64,000 nucleotides of DNA, from positions 62,001-126,000 of the forward strand of contig NZ_FOFP01000007.1 of assembly GCF_900110925.1 (NCBI RefSeq). The letters run 5' to 3'. This document shows, piece after piece, positions 28,810-37,807 of the stretch (positions within the stretch are counted from its first letter, which is position 1; each line of letters opens with the position of its first letter). The notes below the pieces were generated by a model, which was not told the DNA's origin, did no database searches, and saw nothing but the letters and a program-made list of their open reading frames with translations. A program made the translations under genes and the position numbers. Origin of the DNA: Pseudomonas cuatrocienegasensis (GTDB lineage: Bacteria; Pseudomonadota; Gammaproteobacteria; Pseudomonadales; Pseudomonadaceae).

Positions 28810-30435
28810 TCAAGCGCTTAGGCGCTGAGTCACCTCGTTCAATTGTCCAGACAGCTCATGCAGGTTCTGCCCGGCTTTTTCCGTACGCTGTACGTTTTCC
28901 TGGTTGGCCGTGGCGATGGCGGTAATCTCGGTGAGATTGCGTGAGATGTCCTCGGCTACCGAAGTCTGTTCTTCGGCGGCGGTGGCGATCTGTCGGTTCA
29001 TGTCGCGAATCGCTTCCACGGCGCTGGTGATCAGCTGCAACGTGGCCCCCGCGTTAGTCACCTGGGTGACGCCTTCCTCGCTGCGCTGCTGACCGCTTTC
29101 GATGGCGCGTACCGCATTCACCGCGCCGGTTTGCACGTTATCGATGATCTGATGGATTTCTGCAGTGGACTCGGCAGTGCGTTGCGCCAGGGTGCGAACC
29201 TCATCTGCCACCACGGCAAAGCCGCGGCCCTGATCACCGGCACGAGCGGCCTCGATGGCGGCGTTGAGCGCCAGCAGGTTGGTCTGCTCGGCGATCCCGC
29301 GAATCACTTCCAGCACCTTGCCAATGCGTCCGCTGTCGCTTTCCAGACGGCGGATCACTTCGGAGGTATTGCTGATTTCGTTGCGAATATCGGTGATGGT
29401 CGTGATGGTTGCCTGCATCACGCTGTCACCTTCGCGCGCGGCGTCGTCAGCGGCATCGGCAGCGCCGGCCGCTTCGGCGGCGTGGCGGGCGACTTCCTGG
29501 GCGGTGGCGGACATTTCCTGCATGGCGGTCGCCACCTGATCGGTGCGCGAGAACTGCTCGCGGGTGCCTTGGGCCATCAGCGTGGCGATGGAGTTGAGCT
29601 CGCCACTGGCCGTGTCCAGATCAGCCGTGCTGCGCTTCAGGCGGGTGAAGGTATCGGCCAGGAAGTCGCGCAGGATATTGGCGGCCACCGCCAGGTTGCC
29701 GAGTTCATCCTGGCGGCTTGAGTCGACACGCTGGCCGAAGTTGCCGTGGCTGAGTTGGGCGATATGTTCGATCAACTCGCGGATCGGGTTGATCAGGTTG
29801 CGGTTGATCAGCCACAGGCTGAACAAGGCAATGAGCAGTGTTGCCCCGAGCATCAGCGCGGTGCCGTAGGTGATGGTTCTGTCGGCCGAGGCATTGATCA
29901 GCACCGCCTGGTCAAGGCTTTGTTGGTTCAACTCGCTGGCCAGCTCTTCCATCTGCTGGGCGGTATTACGGTCGATGCCGGATACGGCCTTGTCACCGAC
30001 TTGTGCATTCGCCCCGGCGGCGATGAAGGCATCGCGCCCTTTGCGGTAATTGACGCCGAGTGTCTGGTGTTCGCTGCGCAGGCTGTCGATCTTGCCTTTG
30101 AGCGCCTTGTCGCTGCCGACCAGTGCGCTGAGTTTGCCCAGCGAGTCTTGCACCTTGCGTTCCTGGGTCTCGAACTGGCCCCAGTATTTGTCCAACTGGG
30201 CTTTGTCACTGCCACGCAGCAGCACGTTCTTCCATTCCTGTACCTGGGTCTTGAAGTCCAGGTTGGTCGTCTCGATCAGTTTCGACGCTTGCAGCGGGCC
30301 TTCGAGCAAGCCGCGGTAGGCCTGCATGCCATTGGACAGGAAGCTGAAGCAGGCAAGGGCCGTGACCAGAATCAGTGCCAGGCTACCGCTGAGCAAGGCG
30401 AGAATTTGTGCGCGTAACGATTTTTGCAGAAACAT
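28810..30435 (-). CDS. Methyl-accepting chemotaxis protein
   Basis: The 541-residue transmembrane receptor has TM1 at about residues 11-33, a helical periplasmic sensor of about 155 residues, TM2 at about 190-212, a HAMP domain, and a cytoplasmic signalling domain. The tip motif NLLALNAAIEAARAGDQGRGFAV is well conserved. The ligand is unknown; the periplasmic part looks like a four-helix bundle. The gene stands alone. It ends LSA without a C-terminal CheR-tethering pentapeptide. Confidence 0.93.
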   Translation of the reverse strand: MFLQKSLRAQILALLSGSLALILVTALACFSFLSNGMQAYRGLLEGPLQASKLIETTNLDFKTQVQEWKNVLLRGSDKAQLDKYWGQFETQERKVQDSLGKLSALVGSDKALKGKIDSLRSEHQTLGVNYRKGRDAFIAAGANAQVGDKAVSGIDRNTAQQMEELASELNQQSLDQAVLINASADRTITYGTALMLGATLLIALFSLWLINRNLINPIRELIEHIAQLSHGNFGQRVDSSRQDELGNLAVAANILRDFLADTFTRLKRSTADLDTASGELNSIATLMAQGTREQFSRTDQVATAMQEMSATAQEVARHAAEAAGAADAADDAAREGDSVMQATITTITDIRNEISNTSEVIRRLESDSGRIGKVLEVIRGIAEQTNLLALNAAIEAARAGDQGRGFAVVADEVRTLAQRTAESTAEIHQIIDNVQTGAVNAVRAIESGQQRSEEGVTQVTNAGATLQLITSAVEAIRDMNRQIATAAEEQTSVAEDISRNLTEITAIATANQENVQRTEKAGQNLHELSGQLNEVTQRLSA

Positions 30436-30622
30436 GGGGGGTGCACCTGGATAGGAAAAGGCGAGATGCCAGTGACGCAGAGCGCGCCCTAACTGCGAAA
30501 ATCCCTATCGACTGGTATCGCTTGAGCAGCTGCCTTGGACGCAGCGCTCAACGCGAAGTATAGATCGGCGCTGCGGCAGCGTTCTTTAACGGGCCGTAGA
30601 CGATGGTCTAGGGGAGGGCGCG

Positions 30623-31735
30623 CTAGACCAGACGCAGGTGGTTGTCCCACAGGCCGGCAGGCAGTTGCAGGGGTGTGGCGACGATCTGCCTCTGGCGGCA
30701 GTCATAGAGGCGGCAACGGCCCTGGCCGGAGCTGACCACGAAACCTTCAGCCACTGTGCCCACGCCGGCGCAGTCGGGCAGGGGGGCGTCCAGGCGCAGT
30801 TCGGCACTGTCCAGATCCCAGATAAACACGCGGTTGCCGCGTGGTGCAGTCAGCGCCAGCAGGCGCAGGTCGCTGTGGATCGCCACGCTAGCGGTGTATT
30901 GGTGCATGTTTGCCCGTTGCGCTTCACCCACCGGGAACGCCTCGAAGGCCTGCCCCGGGCGTTTGATCGCCAGCAGCGGCACCGCGTCGCGGATCTCGCC
31001 CATATACTGCTGGCCGCTGACCACGGTGCCGTCGGCCGCCACGGCCATGTGCCTAATGCTGTTCATGGGTTCGGGCAGGCGTTCCTGGCTGATCAGGCTG
31101 CCGTCACGGCGCATCAGCACCAGGCTCGATTGCATGGCATCGAGGTTCATTTCCACGCGGCTGTCGGCTTCGGTGCGGATGCCACCGTTGGCGACCACCA
31201 GGGTTTCGCCGTCGGGCAGCCAGAGCAACTGGTGCGGGCCGATGCCGTGGGTCGATAGCTCATCGTGGCGAACCAGTTGCTCGCCTTGCAGGCGGTATAC
31301 GCCGAGCACGCCACGGCCGGGGTCGCGGGTGTCGTTCTCGGTGGCGTACAGCCAGTCGCCGTCCTTGTGGAACACCGCATGGCCGTAGAAGTGCCGATCA
31401 GCCGGGGTCTGCAGCGTTTGCAGCAGGCGTCCGTCGCGGGTGTCGATCAGGTAGCTCTCGGTGCTCGGGCGGCGGCCGACGAACAGCGCCAGAGGGCGTG
31501 TCGGGTGCGGCATGACGTCATGGCAACGCTCCTTCACCGGGGTGGCGAAGACCTGCTGGCCATCCAGGCTGTAGCCCACGGCATAGTGACGACCCGCCGC
31601 ATCGTTACGCGCTGAAAGCAGCAATGGTTGCGCGCCATGGCTGATCAGGGTCCAGCCGGCAAAAGCACCCGCCGTGGCGCTGACCGCCAAGGCCGCGCCG
31701 CTCAGGCCGAGAAAGGTGCGTCGGCTCAGCTGCAT
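30623..31735 (-). CDS. DUF1513 family periplasmic beta-propeller protein
   Basis: The 370-residue protein has a twin-arginine signal SRRTFLGLSGAALAVSATAG (residues 4-23) and a DUF1513 beta-propeller with repeats such as HGIGPHQLLWLPDGETLVVANGGI. It is the last gene of the dihaem oxidase-imelysin-DUF1513 operon, which in pseudomonads is linked to iron uptake. The ATG at 31735 has GAAGG upstream, and the next gene stop is 4 bases away. The exact role is unknown. Confidence 0.82.
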   Translation of the reverse strand: MQLSRRTFLGLSGAALAVSATAGAFAGWTLISHGAQPLLLSARNDAAGRHYAVGYSLDGQQVFATPVKERCHDVMPHPTRPLALFVGRRPSTESYLIDTRDGRLLQTLQTPADRHFYGHAVFHKDGDWLYATENDTRDPGRGVLGVYRLQGEQLVRHDELSTHGIGPHQLLWLPDGETLVVANGGIRTEADSRVEMNLDAMQSSLVLMRRDGSLISQERLPEPMNSIRHMAVAADGTVVSGQQYMGEIRDAVPLLAIKRPGQAFEAFPVGEAQRANMHQYTASVAIHSDLRLLALTAPRGNRVFIWDLDSAELRLDAPLPDCAGVGTVAEGFVVSSGQGRCRLYDCRQRQIVATPLQLPAGLWDNHLRLV

Positions 31736-31739
31736 GCCT

Positions 31740-32801
31740 TCAGTCTCCATCGTGGGCATTGAAGCCCAGCTGAATGCCCAGGGCCTTGGCCAGTTCGGCC
31801 TCGTGCAGGCGATGCAGCGCGTTGAGGCTGTCATACAGCGCGTTGAGCTGGCTGCGGCCTTCGTCGTCGCTCACCAGTTCGCCCAGCGGGCGTGGCAAGG
31901 CGGCCAGGCGCTGGCGGGTGTCGGCAAAGGCCTCGTTGATGCGCTGGCGCAGGGCATCTTGATCATCGCCAAGCAGGCGCTGTACGCCATTCTGCTCGGC
32001 ACCCAGCCAGATGCGCTCGGCACTGGCCAGGCTGGCAGCGAGCATGGCCAGGCTCGCCTGACTGCGCCAGGCTTCGGCCTGGTAGGGCTGCGGTACACCT
32101 TTGCTCTGGCGGCCGAGCGGGGTGCCGAGCTTCTTCTTCAGGCCGTCGAGGGCGCTGACTTCGGCGCGCAGCAGCTCCGCGACCGCCTCAGGCGCTTCGG
32201 CGTAGCGAGCATTGGGGAAGGCCTTGAGCTCGGCAGCCATGCCATCTTTTGCCTGCCACTGTCCCAGCACCTCGGCCGACAACGCTTGCTGGTGCTCGCC
32301 GATGGCTTGCAGCAGCGGGCAGTAGCGCGCCTTGGTGGTCGCGTCGCTCAGGTCGATGCTGCTGTCGTAGAGCACATATTCATAAGCGGTCAGGCCTTGC
32401 ACCACCACGCTGGCGTTATCCAGGTTGGCAGCGGTCAGCTGTGGGGTGCGGGTGAGCAGGGCTTCGACCTGGCGCGCGACCAGGTTCTTCTTGTCGGGCC
32501 AGAACTGCACCTGCCAGGCGCGATTGCCTTCGGCCAGCGGGCCAACCTGCAAGGGTTGCAGGCCTGCCCAGGCGCTTTGCGTGGTGAGGAACGCCTGGCG
32601 TGCGGCGGTGAGATCCTGGCTGCCGCTGCAGAAGGCATCGGCACTGGCGTCGAGCTGTTTGTTGGCCTCGTGCCAGGCGCTGTAGGCCGGCAGCAGCACG
32701 CCATCGGTCAGGTCGGCGCTGAGTTGCTGCTGCGGGTCGGAGGCACTGCAAGCGCTGAGGGCCAGCGCGAGGCCGGCGAGGGTGAGCGGCGAGCGGATCA
32801 T
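31740..32801 (-). CDS. Imelysin family lipoprotein
   Basis: The 353-residue protein carries a lipoprotein signal with lipobox LSAC (Cys at residue 18) and an imelysin helical domain. The family GxHxxE motif appears here as GLTAYE (in VQGLTAYEYVLYD), so the histidine is replaced by threonine. This is seen in the second imelysin of such operons. It probably binds iron or haem-related ligands in the periplasm. It lies between the dihaem oxidase and DUF1513 genes with gaps of 10 and 4 bases. Confidence 0.82.
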   Translation of the reverse strand: MIRSPLTLAGLALALSACSASDPQQQLSADLTDGVLLPAYSAWHEANKQLDASADAFCSGSQDLTAARQAFLTTQSAWAGLQPLQVGPLAEGNRAWQVQFWPDKKNLVARQVEALLTRTPQLTAANLDNASVVVQGLTAYEYVLYDSSIDLSDATTKARYCPLLQAIGEHQQALSAEVLGQWQAKDGMAAELKAFPNARYAEAPEAVAELLRAEVSALDGLKKKLGTPLGRQSKGVPQPYQAEAWRSQASLAMLAASLASAERIWLGAEQNGVQRLLGDDQDALRQRINEAFADTRQRLAALPRPLGELVSDDEGRSQLNALYDSLNALHRLHEAELAKALGIQLGFNAHDGD

Positions 32802-32811
32802 CGGAAGGCTC

Positions 32812-34230
32812 CTAGAGCGAATTGAGGAAGGCCAGTAGCGCGCTGCGCTCCTCGGCCGTGAACGTCAGCACCTGCTGGCGCGCCGCTTCGGCTTCGCCAC
32901 CGTGCCAGAGAATGGCTTCGAGCAGGTTACGCGCGCGGCCATCGTGGAGAAACTGGGTGTGGCCGTTGACCTGTTCGGTCAGGCCGATGCCCCACAGTGG
33001 TGGCGTGCGCCATTCGCGGCCAGTGGCGAGAAATTCGCTGCGCTGATCGGCCAGACCGGGGCCCATGTCGTGCAGCAGCAGGTCGCTGTAAGGACGGATC
33101 AGCTGATTGGCCAGCTCTGGTTCCGCAGCATCGGCGGCGGTGGTGAACGTGGGGGTGTGGCAGGCGGCGCAACCGGCCTGGTGAAACAGGTTCTTGCCCT
33201 GCAGCACAGCGGGCGAGTCGACATCGGCGCGGGCCGGCACGGCCAGGTTGCGGCTGTAGAACAGCACGCTGGCGAGCACGCTGTCGCTGACCTCGGGGTC
33301 GCCGCCGTGGGGCGCCTGGCGGCAGGCGCTTTGACTGTCGCTGCAGTTGTCGCGCGTCACCAGGCTGCTGGTCAGGCCCATGTCGTGGGCGAAGGCGTGG
33401 GCGTTCTGCTGGTTCAGCGTTGGCTGCCCGGCCTTCCAACCGAAGCGCCCGAGCACAGTGCGCTCCAGGGCATCGTCCCAGACCCGGTTGGCGCGCCCGG
33501 AAATACCGTCGCCGTTGCGGTCGTCCGGGTCGGCATTGGCCAGGATCGCCGCTTCCGGGATGGCTTCGAGCAGGCCCAGGCCAATCATCGGCGGGGCGAT
33601 ACGCGCGGAAAACTGCGTGTCCGGGTGCAGCGGGCCGTAGCCCAGTTGGTCGATCTGCAGGTGCGGTTGGCGCAGCTCGACGCGGCTGCCATCGGCGAAT
33701 TCGACTTCCTGCAGGCTGTACTCGACCCGCACACGGCCTTCCGGGGCGACGCCGGGGATGGCCATGTCCTGCAACTGTGCGCCGTAGACCGGCTCGGGCA
33801 GTACGCCGAGGCGTTCGAGAATGGCGGCGTGTTCGATACCGGCGGGCAACGACAGGCGCACCAGCATGGACGCGGCGCTGCGTGCGTCCGGCCCCGGCGG
33901 GTGGCCGCGGCCATCCTTGATATGGCAATTCTGGCAGGCGTTGGTATTGAACAGCGGACCAAGCCCATCACGGGCGATGGTGGTCGACGGCGCGATGACC
34001 CAGGGGTTGCGGAAGAAGCTGTTGCCCACGGCAAAGTCCAGGCGACGCATGGGCGGCAGGTTGGCCGAGGGCAGGGAAAAGGCATTGTGGTCGCGTTTGA
34101 ACACGCTGGTGCTGCCGCCGGCCAGGGCTTCGCCGGGTTCGGCGGCATCGAACTGCGGGCCGTCATCACAGGCCGTCAGGGCCAGCAACAGGCCGGCAAG
34201 AACCGTTACGCGACACACCAACGCTGACAT
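32812..34230 (-). CDS. Di-haem oxidoreductase (DUF1111 family) lipoprotein
   Basis: The 472-residue exported protein has a lipobox LTAC (Cys at about 21) and two c-type haem sites: CQNCH near residue 95, followed by IKDGRGHPPGP, and CAACH near residue 357. It belongs to the DUF1111 'thiol oxidoreductase' family, probably acting on iron or a small redox substrate next to imelysin proteins. It is the first gene of a three-gene operon. The companion first imelysin and outer-membrane receptor usually found upstream are absent. Confidence 0.86.
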   Translation of the reverse strand: MSALVCRVTVLAGLLLALTACDDGPQFDAAEPGEALAGGSTSVFKRDHNAFSLPSANLPPMRRLDFAVGNSFFRNPWVIAPSTTIARDGLGPLFNTNACQNCHIKDGRGHPPGPDARSAASMLVRLSLPAGIEHAAILERLGVLPEPVYGAQLQDMAIPGVAPEGRVRVEYSLQEVEFADGSRVELRQPHLQIDQLGYGPLHPDTQFSARIAPPMIGLGLLEAIPEAAILANADPDDRNGDGISGRANRVWDDALERTVLGRFGWKAGQPTLNQQNAHAFAHDMGLTSSLVTRDNCSDSQSACRQAPHGGDPEVSDSVLASVLFYSRNLAVPARADVDSPAVLQGKNLFHQAGCAACHTPTFTTAADAAEPELANQLIRPYSDLLLHDMGPGLADQRSEFLATGREWRTPPLWGIGLTEQVNGHTQFLHDGRARNLLEAILWHGGEAEAARQQVLTFTAEERSALLAFLNSL

Positions 34231-34321
34231 CGACTCTTATCCGCACTGCAAATCAGGGCGGCAATCTTAGCAGGCTAAGGGCTTATAAATAAGATGGATT
34301 TGCGTTTCGGCAGACCCTTGC

Positions 34322-34346
34322 CCGGGGTGCGATTGTCGCACCCCGG
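34322..34346. terminator. Hairpin after nrtC
   Basis: CCGGGGTGCGA and TCGCACCCCGG form an 11-bp perfect stem around TTG, 12 bases past the end of the ATP-binding gene. No T run follows, so termination strength is uncertain. Confidence 0.5.
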
Positions 34347-34357
34347 CTAGGCGTGAC

Positions 34358-35203
34358 TTAGGCGCGGGCCTGGGCCTGGGGTTTGCTGTCGCTGCTCTGG
34401 CGGCGTTGGCCGAGGTCTTCGACCTTGCGTTGCTTCTCGTAGAGGAAGCTCAGCACGGCCTGGCGGTACTGGTTGTAGCGCGGGTCGTTGGCCAGGGCGA
34501 TGCGGTTGCGTGGGCGTGGCAGGTCGATGTGCAGAATCTCGCCGATGGTCGCGGATGGGCCGTTGGTCATCATCACGATGCGGTCGGAGAGCAGCACGGC
34601 CTCGTCGACATCGTGGGTGATCATCATCACCGTATTGTGCAATTCACCCTGGATGCGCATCACCTCGTCCTGCAGGTGCGCGCGGGTCAGGGCGTCGAGG
34701 GCACCGAACGGCTCGTCGAGCAGCAGCACCTTGGGTTCCATGGCCAGGGCGCGGGCAATGCCGACGCGCTGCTTCATGCCGCCGGAAATCTCGCTGGGGC
34801 GTTTGTGCAGGGCATGGCTCATGTTGACCATATCGAGGTGGCGCAGCGTCCATTCCTTGCGCTCGGCGCGGCTCTTGCTGCGCTTGAATACCTTGTCCAC
34901 GGCCAGGGCGACGTTCTCGTAAACGGTCAGCCAGGGCAGCAGCGAGTGGTTCTGGAATACCAGGCTGCGGTCCGGGCCGGGGTCGCGCACTTCCTTGCCG
35001 TCGAGGATGACCACGCCGCTGCTGGAATCGATCAGCCCGGCGACGATGTTCAGCACCGTGGACTTGCCGCAGCCGGAGTGGCCGATGATCGAGATGTACT
35101 CGCCGCGCTCCACGCGCAGGTTGATGTCCGACAGCACATGGGAGGAGACGCCATTGCGCTCGAAGCGCTTCTCGACGTGTTCGATGCTCAGATAGGGGGT
35201 CAT
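34358..35203 (-). CDS. nrtC: Nitrate ABC transporter ATP-binding protein
   Basis: The 281-residue ATPase has Walker A GHSGCGKST (about residues 40-48), signature SGGMKQRVGIARA, Walker B LLLDEPFGALD and the H-loop in THDVDEA. It belongs to the NrtD/TauB/SsuB group; nitrate specificity follows from the NrtA-type binding protein and NasR in the same locus. The ATG at 35203 has AGGAG 7 bases before it. Confidence 0.9.
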   Translation of the reverse strand: MTPYLSIEHVEKRFERNGVSSHVLSDINLRVERGEYISIIGHSGCGKSTVLNIVAGLIDSSSGVVILDGKEVRDPGPDRSLVFQNHSLLPWLTVYENVALAVDKVFKRSKSRAERKEWTLRHLDMVNMSHALHKRPSEISGGMKQRVGIARALAMEPKVLLLDEPFGALDALTRAHLQDEVMRIQGELHNTVMMITHDVDEAVLLSDRIVMMTNGPSATIGEILHIDLPRPRNRIALANDPRYNQYRQAVLSFLYEKQRKVEDLGQRRQSSDSKPQAQARA

Positions 35204-35214
35204 AGGATTCTCCT

Positions 35215-36078
35215 TTAGCCGGCCGAGGTGCCGCGGGTGACGTATTGGCCGACCATCGCGACCAGGCGGTCGAGCAGGTAGCCGACCACGCCGACGTAGA
35301 TAAGGGCGAGGATGATGTCGCTGATGCGTGAGGCGTTCCAGGCATCCCAGATAAAGAAGCCGATGCCGACGCCGCCGATCAGCATTTCCGCCGCGATGAT
35401 CGCCAGCCACGACAGGCCGACACCGATGCGCAGGCCGGAGAAGATATAGGGCGCGGCAGCCGGCAGCATGATCTTGTGGAAGTACTCCAAACCGTTAAGG
35501 CGCAGCACCTTGGCGACGTTGCGGTAGTCCTCGGGAATATTGCGGATGCCCACCGAGGTATTGATGATGATCGGCCAGATCGCGGTGATGAAGATCACGA
35601 AGATCGCCGAAGGATGACTGTCCTTGAAGCCCGCCAGGGACAGCGGCAACCAGGCCAGAGGCGGCACGGTACGGAGAATCTGGAACAGCGGGTCGAGACC
35701 GCGCATGGCCCAGGTCGACTGGCCGACCAGCACGCCGAGGCTGACCCCGGCGATCACCGCCAGCAGGTAGCCGTAGGCGACCCGCTCGAGGCTGGCAAGC
35801 ATCTGCCAAGCCAGGCCCACGTCATTGCCACCGTTGTCGTAGAACGGATGGATGATCAGCTCCCAGGTGTCGCTGACCACCTGGGTGGGCGGCGGGAGGG
35901 CGGCGTCCGGGCCGCTGCAGAGCATCTGCCAGATCAGCAGCAGGGCGCCGCCGATCAGCACCGGCGGCAGGGTGCGCTGCACCAGGTAATCACGCACGCG
36001 CACGTACCATTGCGGCGTACGCGGAGCTGCACTGCTGGGCAGGGCAGGTGCCTTGATGGGGTTGGCGGGAGCATTCAT
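35215..36078 (-). CDS. nrtB: Nitrate ABC transporter permease
   Basis: The 287-residue inner-membrane permease has about six membrane segments and the binding-protein-dependent transport motif in ILRTVPPLAWLPLSLAGF and the EAA-like loop KVLRLNGLEYFHKIMLPAAAPYIFSGLRIG. It lies between nrtA and nrtC with short gaps. Family assignment (NrtB/CmpB) is by similarity and context. Confidence 0.92.
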   Translation of the reverse strand: MNAPANPIKAPALPSSAAPRTPQWYVRVRDYLVQRTLPPVLIGGALLLIWQMLCSGPDAALPPPTQVVSDTWELIIHPFYDNGGNDVGLAWQMLASLERVAYGYLLAVIAGVSLGVLVGQSTWAMRGLDPLFQILRTVPPLAWLPLSLAGFKDSHPSAIFVIFITAIWPIIINTSVGIRNIPEDYRNVAKVLRLNGLEYFHKIMLPAAAPYIFSGLRIGVGLSWLAIIAAEMLIGGVGIGFFIWDAWNASRISDIILALIYVGVVGYLLDRLVAMVGQYVTRGTSAG

Positions 36079-36093
36079 GGGCGTTTCCTCTGC

Positions 36094-37431
36094 TCAGGAC
36101 AGGGCCTTGATGGCCAGGCTGTCGAGGTAGGCTTGCGGGTTTTCGGGGTCGAAGGTCTTGCCGTCGAAGAAGGTCTCGATGCCGCGCGAGGTGCTCGCGG
36201 GAATCTGTGCGGCCGGTACGTTCAACTCAGCGGCTGCCTGGCGCCAGATGTCTTCGCGGTTGACCTTGGCGATCAGCGCCTGGCTGTCGAAGCCCTGGGG
36301 CAGGTAACCCCAGCGGATGTTCTCGGTGAGGAACCAGAGGTCGTGGCTCTTGAACGGATAAGAGGCGAACTCGCTCCAGAAGCGCATCAGGTGCGGGCTG
36401 TTTTCCTCGACCCGGCCGGTGCCGAAATCGAAGGTGCCCTGCAGGCGGGCCAACAAATCCTTGGCCGGTGCACCGATCCAGCGGCGCTTGGCGCAGATTT
36501 CCGCGACCTGGGCCTTGTTCGCCGGGTCTTCGCAGAACATTTGCGCTTCCATCACCGCCTTGAGCAGGGCGCGGGTGGCCTTGGGGTTGGCGTCCACGTA
36601 ATCGGCGCGCATGCCCAGGGCTTTTTCCGGGTGGTTCTTCCACAGCTCGCCCGTAGTCACGGCGCTGTAGCCGATGCCCTGGTTGATCAACTGAGCGTTC
36701 CACGGCTCGCCGACGCAGAAGGCATCCATGCTGCCGACCTTCATGTTGGCGACCATCTGCGGCGGCGGCACCACCAGGGTTGGCAGATCTTTGTTCGGTT
36801 CGATGCCACCGGCCGCCATCCAGTAGCGAATCCACAGGTCGTGGGTGCCGCCGGGGAAGGTCATGGCCGCGGCGGTCTTTTTGCCCGCAGCGGCTTTGGC
36901 GGCCACTGCCTGTTTGAACGGTGCGGCATCCAGGCCGAGCTTGAGGTCGGCGTATTCCTTGCTAATGGAGATGCCCTGGCCGTTGAGGTTCAGCCGTGCC
37001 AGCACGTACATCGGCACCGGCTGGTTGTTCGGGGTGATCTTGCCGGCGCTCATCAGGTACGGCATGGGCGTGAGAATGTGGGCGCCATCGATGCCGCCAC
37101 TGGCCGAGCCGAGCACCAGGTTGTCGCGGGTGGTGCCCCAGGACGACTGCTTGAGCACTTCAACTTCCGTCATGCCGTGTTTGGCGAACAGGCCCAGCTC
37201 ATCGGCGACGAACAGCGGCGCCGCATCGGTCAGGGCAATAAAGCCCAGCTTGGCGCGAGTGGTTTCCAGGCCATCGGTGCCGGCTGCCCAGACCGCTGCG
37301 CTCATGCCCGGTGGCAACAGGCTGATCAGCGCGCCGCCGCCGAGCAGGCCGAGCGATTGCTTGATAAAGGTGCGGCGCGGCTGGGCCACGTCGGTCATCT
37401 GCTCCGGCTTCTTTGGCGTGTCGTCCATCAT
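36094..37431 (-). CDS. nrtA: Nitrate ABC transporter substrate-binding protein
   Basis: The 445-residue periplasmic protein belongs to the CmpA/NrtA family. It has a twin-arginine signal (QPRRTFIKQS near residue 19) followed by a hydrophobic stretch ending AVWAAG. The conserved LGFIALTDAAPLFVADELGLF opens the mature domain. Two ATGs are adjacent (37431 and 37428) after GGGAG; either may be used. A terminator and sigma54 promoter precede it, consistent with NasR antitermination. Confidence 0.92.
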   Translation of the reverse strand: MMDDTPKKPEQMTDVAQPRRTFIKQSLGLLGGGALISLLPPGMSAAVWAAGTDGLETTRAKLGFIALTDAAPLFVADELGLFAKHGMTEVEVLKQSSWGTTRDNLVLGSASGGIDGAHILTPMPYLMSAGKITPNNQPVPMYVLARLNLNGQGISISKEYADLKLGLDAAPFKQAVAAKAAAGKKTAAAMTFPGGTHDLWIRYWMAAGGIEPNKDLPTLVVPPPQMVANMKVGSMDAFCVGEPWNAQLINQGIGYSAVTTGELWKNHPEKALGMRADYVDANPKATRALLKAVMEAQMFCEDPANKAQVAEICAKRRWIGAPAKDLLARLQGTFDFGTGRVEENSPHLMRFWSEFASYPFKSHDLWFLTENIRWGYLPQGFDSQALIAKVNREDIWRQAAAELNVPAAQIPASTSRGIETFFDGKTFDPENPQAYLDSLAIKALS

Positions 37432-37453
37432 CGTTCTCCCAAAAGGCGCGCAT

Positions 37454-37509
37454 AAAAAAACGGCGTCACCCTCGCAGGGCCGAAAGGCCGCAGGAGGGTG
37501 GACGCCGTT
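37454..37509 (-). terminator. Leader terminator of nrtABC (NasR target)
   Basis: On the minus strand AACGGCGTC-CACCCTC pairs with GAGGGTG-ACGCCGTT, enclosing a GGCC/GGCC-capped inner hairpin, and is followed directly by seven T. It sits 23 bases before the nrtA start, inside the leader. Such a leader terminator, downstream of a NasR-type ANTAR gene, is the expected site of nitrate-dependent antitermination. Confidence 0.85.
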
Positions 37510-37564
37510 GTCCAGAATTCGTTGTGGTGAGCCGTTAGCTAGCATCGACTCCGAATAGGCTTTA

Positions 37565-37579
37565 GCAGGTTGTGTGCCA
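37565..37579 (-). promoter_or_regulatory. sigma54 promoter of nrtABC
   Basis: The minus-strand sequence TGGCACACAACCTGC has GG and GC exactly 10 bases apart (-24/-12), with a perfect TGGCAC. Transcription should start near 37553, giving a leader of about 120 bases that contains the terminator. GCACC half-sites on the minus strand near 37615 and 37675 could bind NtrC. Confidence 0.78.
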
Positions 37580-37807
37580 CAAACCGGCTGCGCGGTTGGA
37601 CGGCTGTTCGGCAGGTGCTTTGGCGGCCTTCTGGCGCAATAAAAAACCTGATTTTTTTCAAGGACATGCTTTGGGTGCTTGGGTGTGGGGCGGACCGCAC
37701 TCGAATCCCCCGCCTGGCGCCTGCAAGGCCACCCAAAGGGTGCAGGGTTGTGCACGAATGCAGGGCGGGCGCTCGAATTGCTGCGCGCCAGGGGTGCATC
37801 GCTTGCT

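Noticed and set aside
34231-34320. Fur box upstream of the dihaem oxidase gene
   Set aside because: No match close to the GATAATGATAATCATTATC pattern was found.
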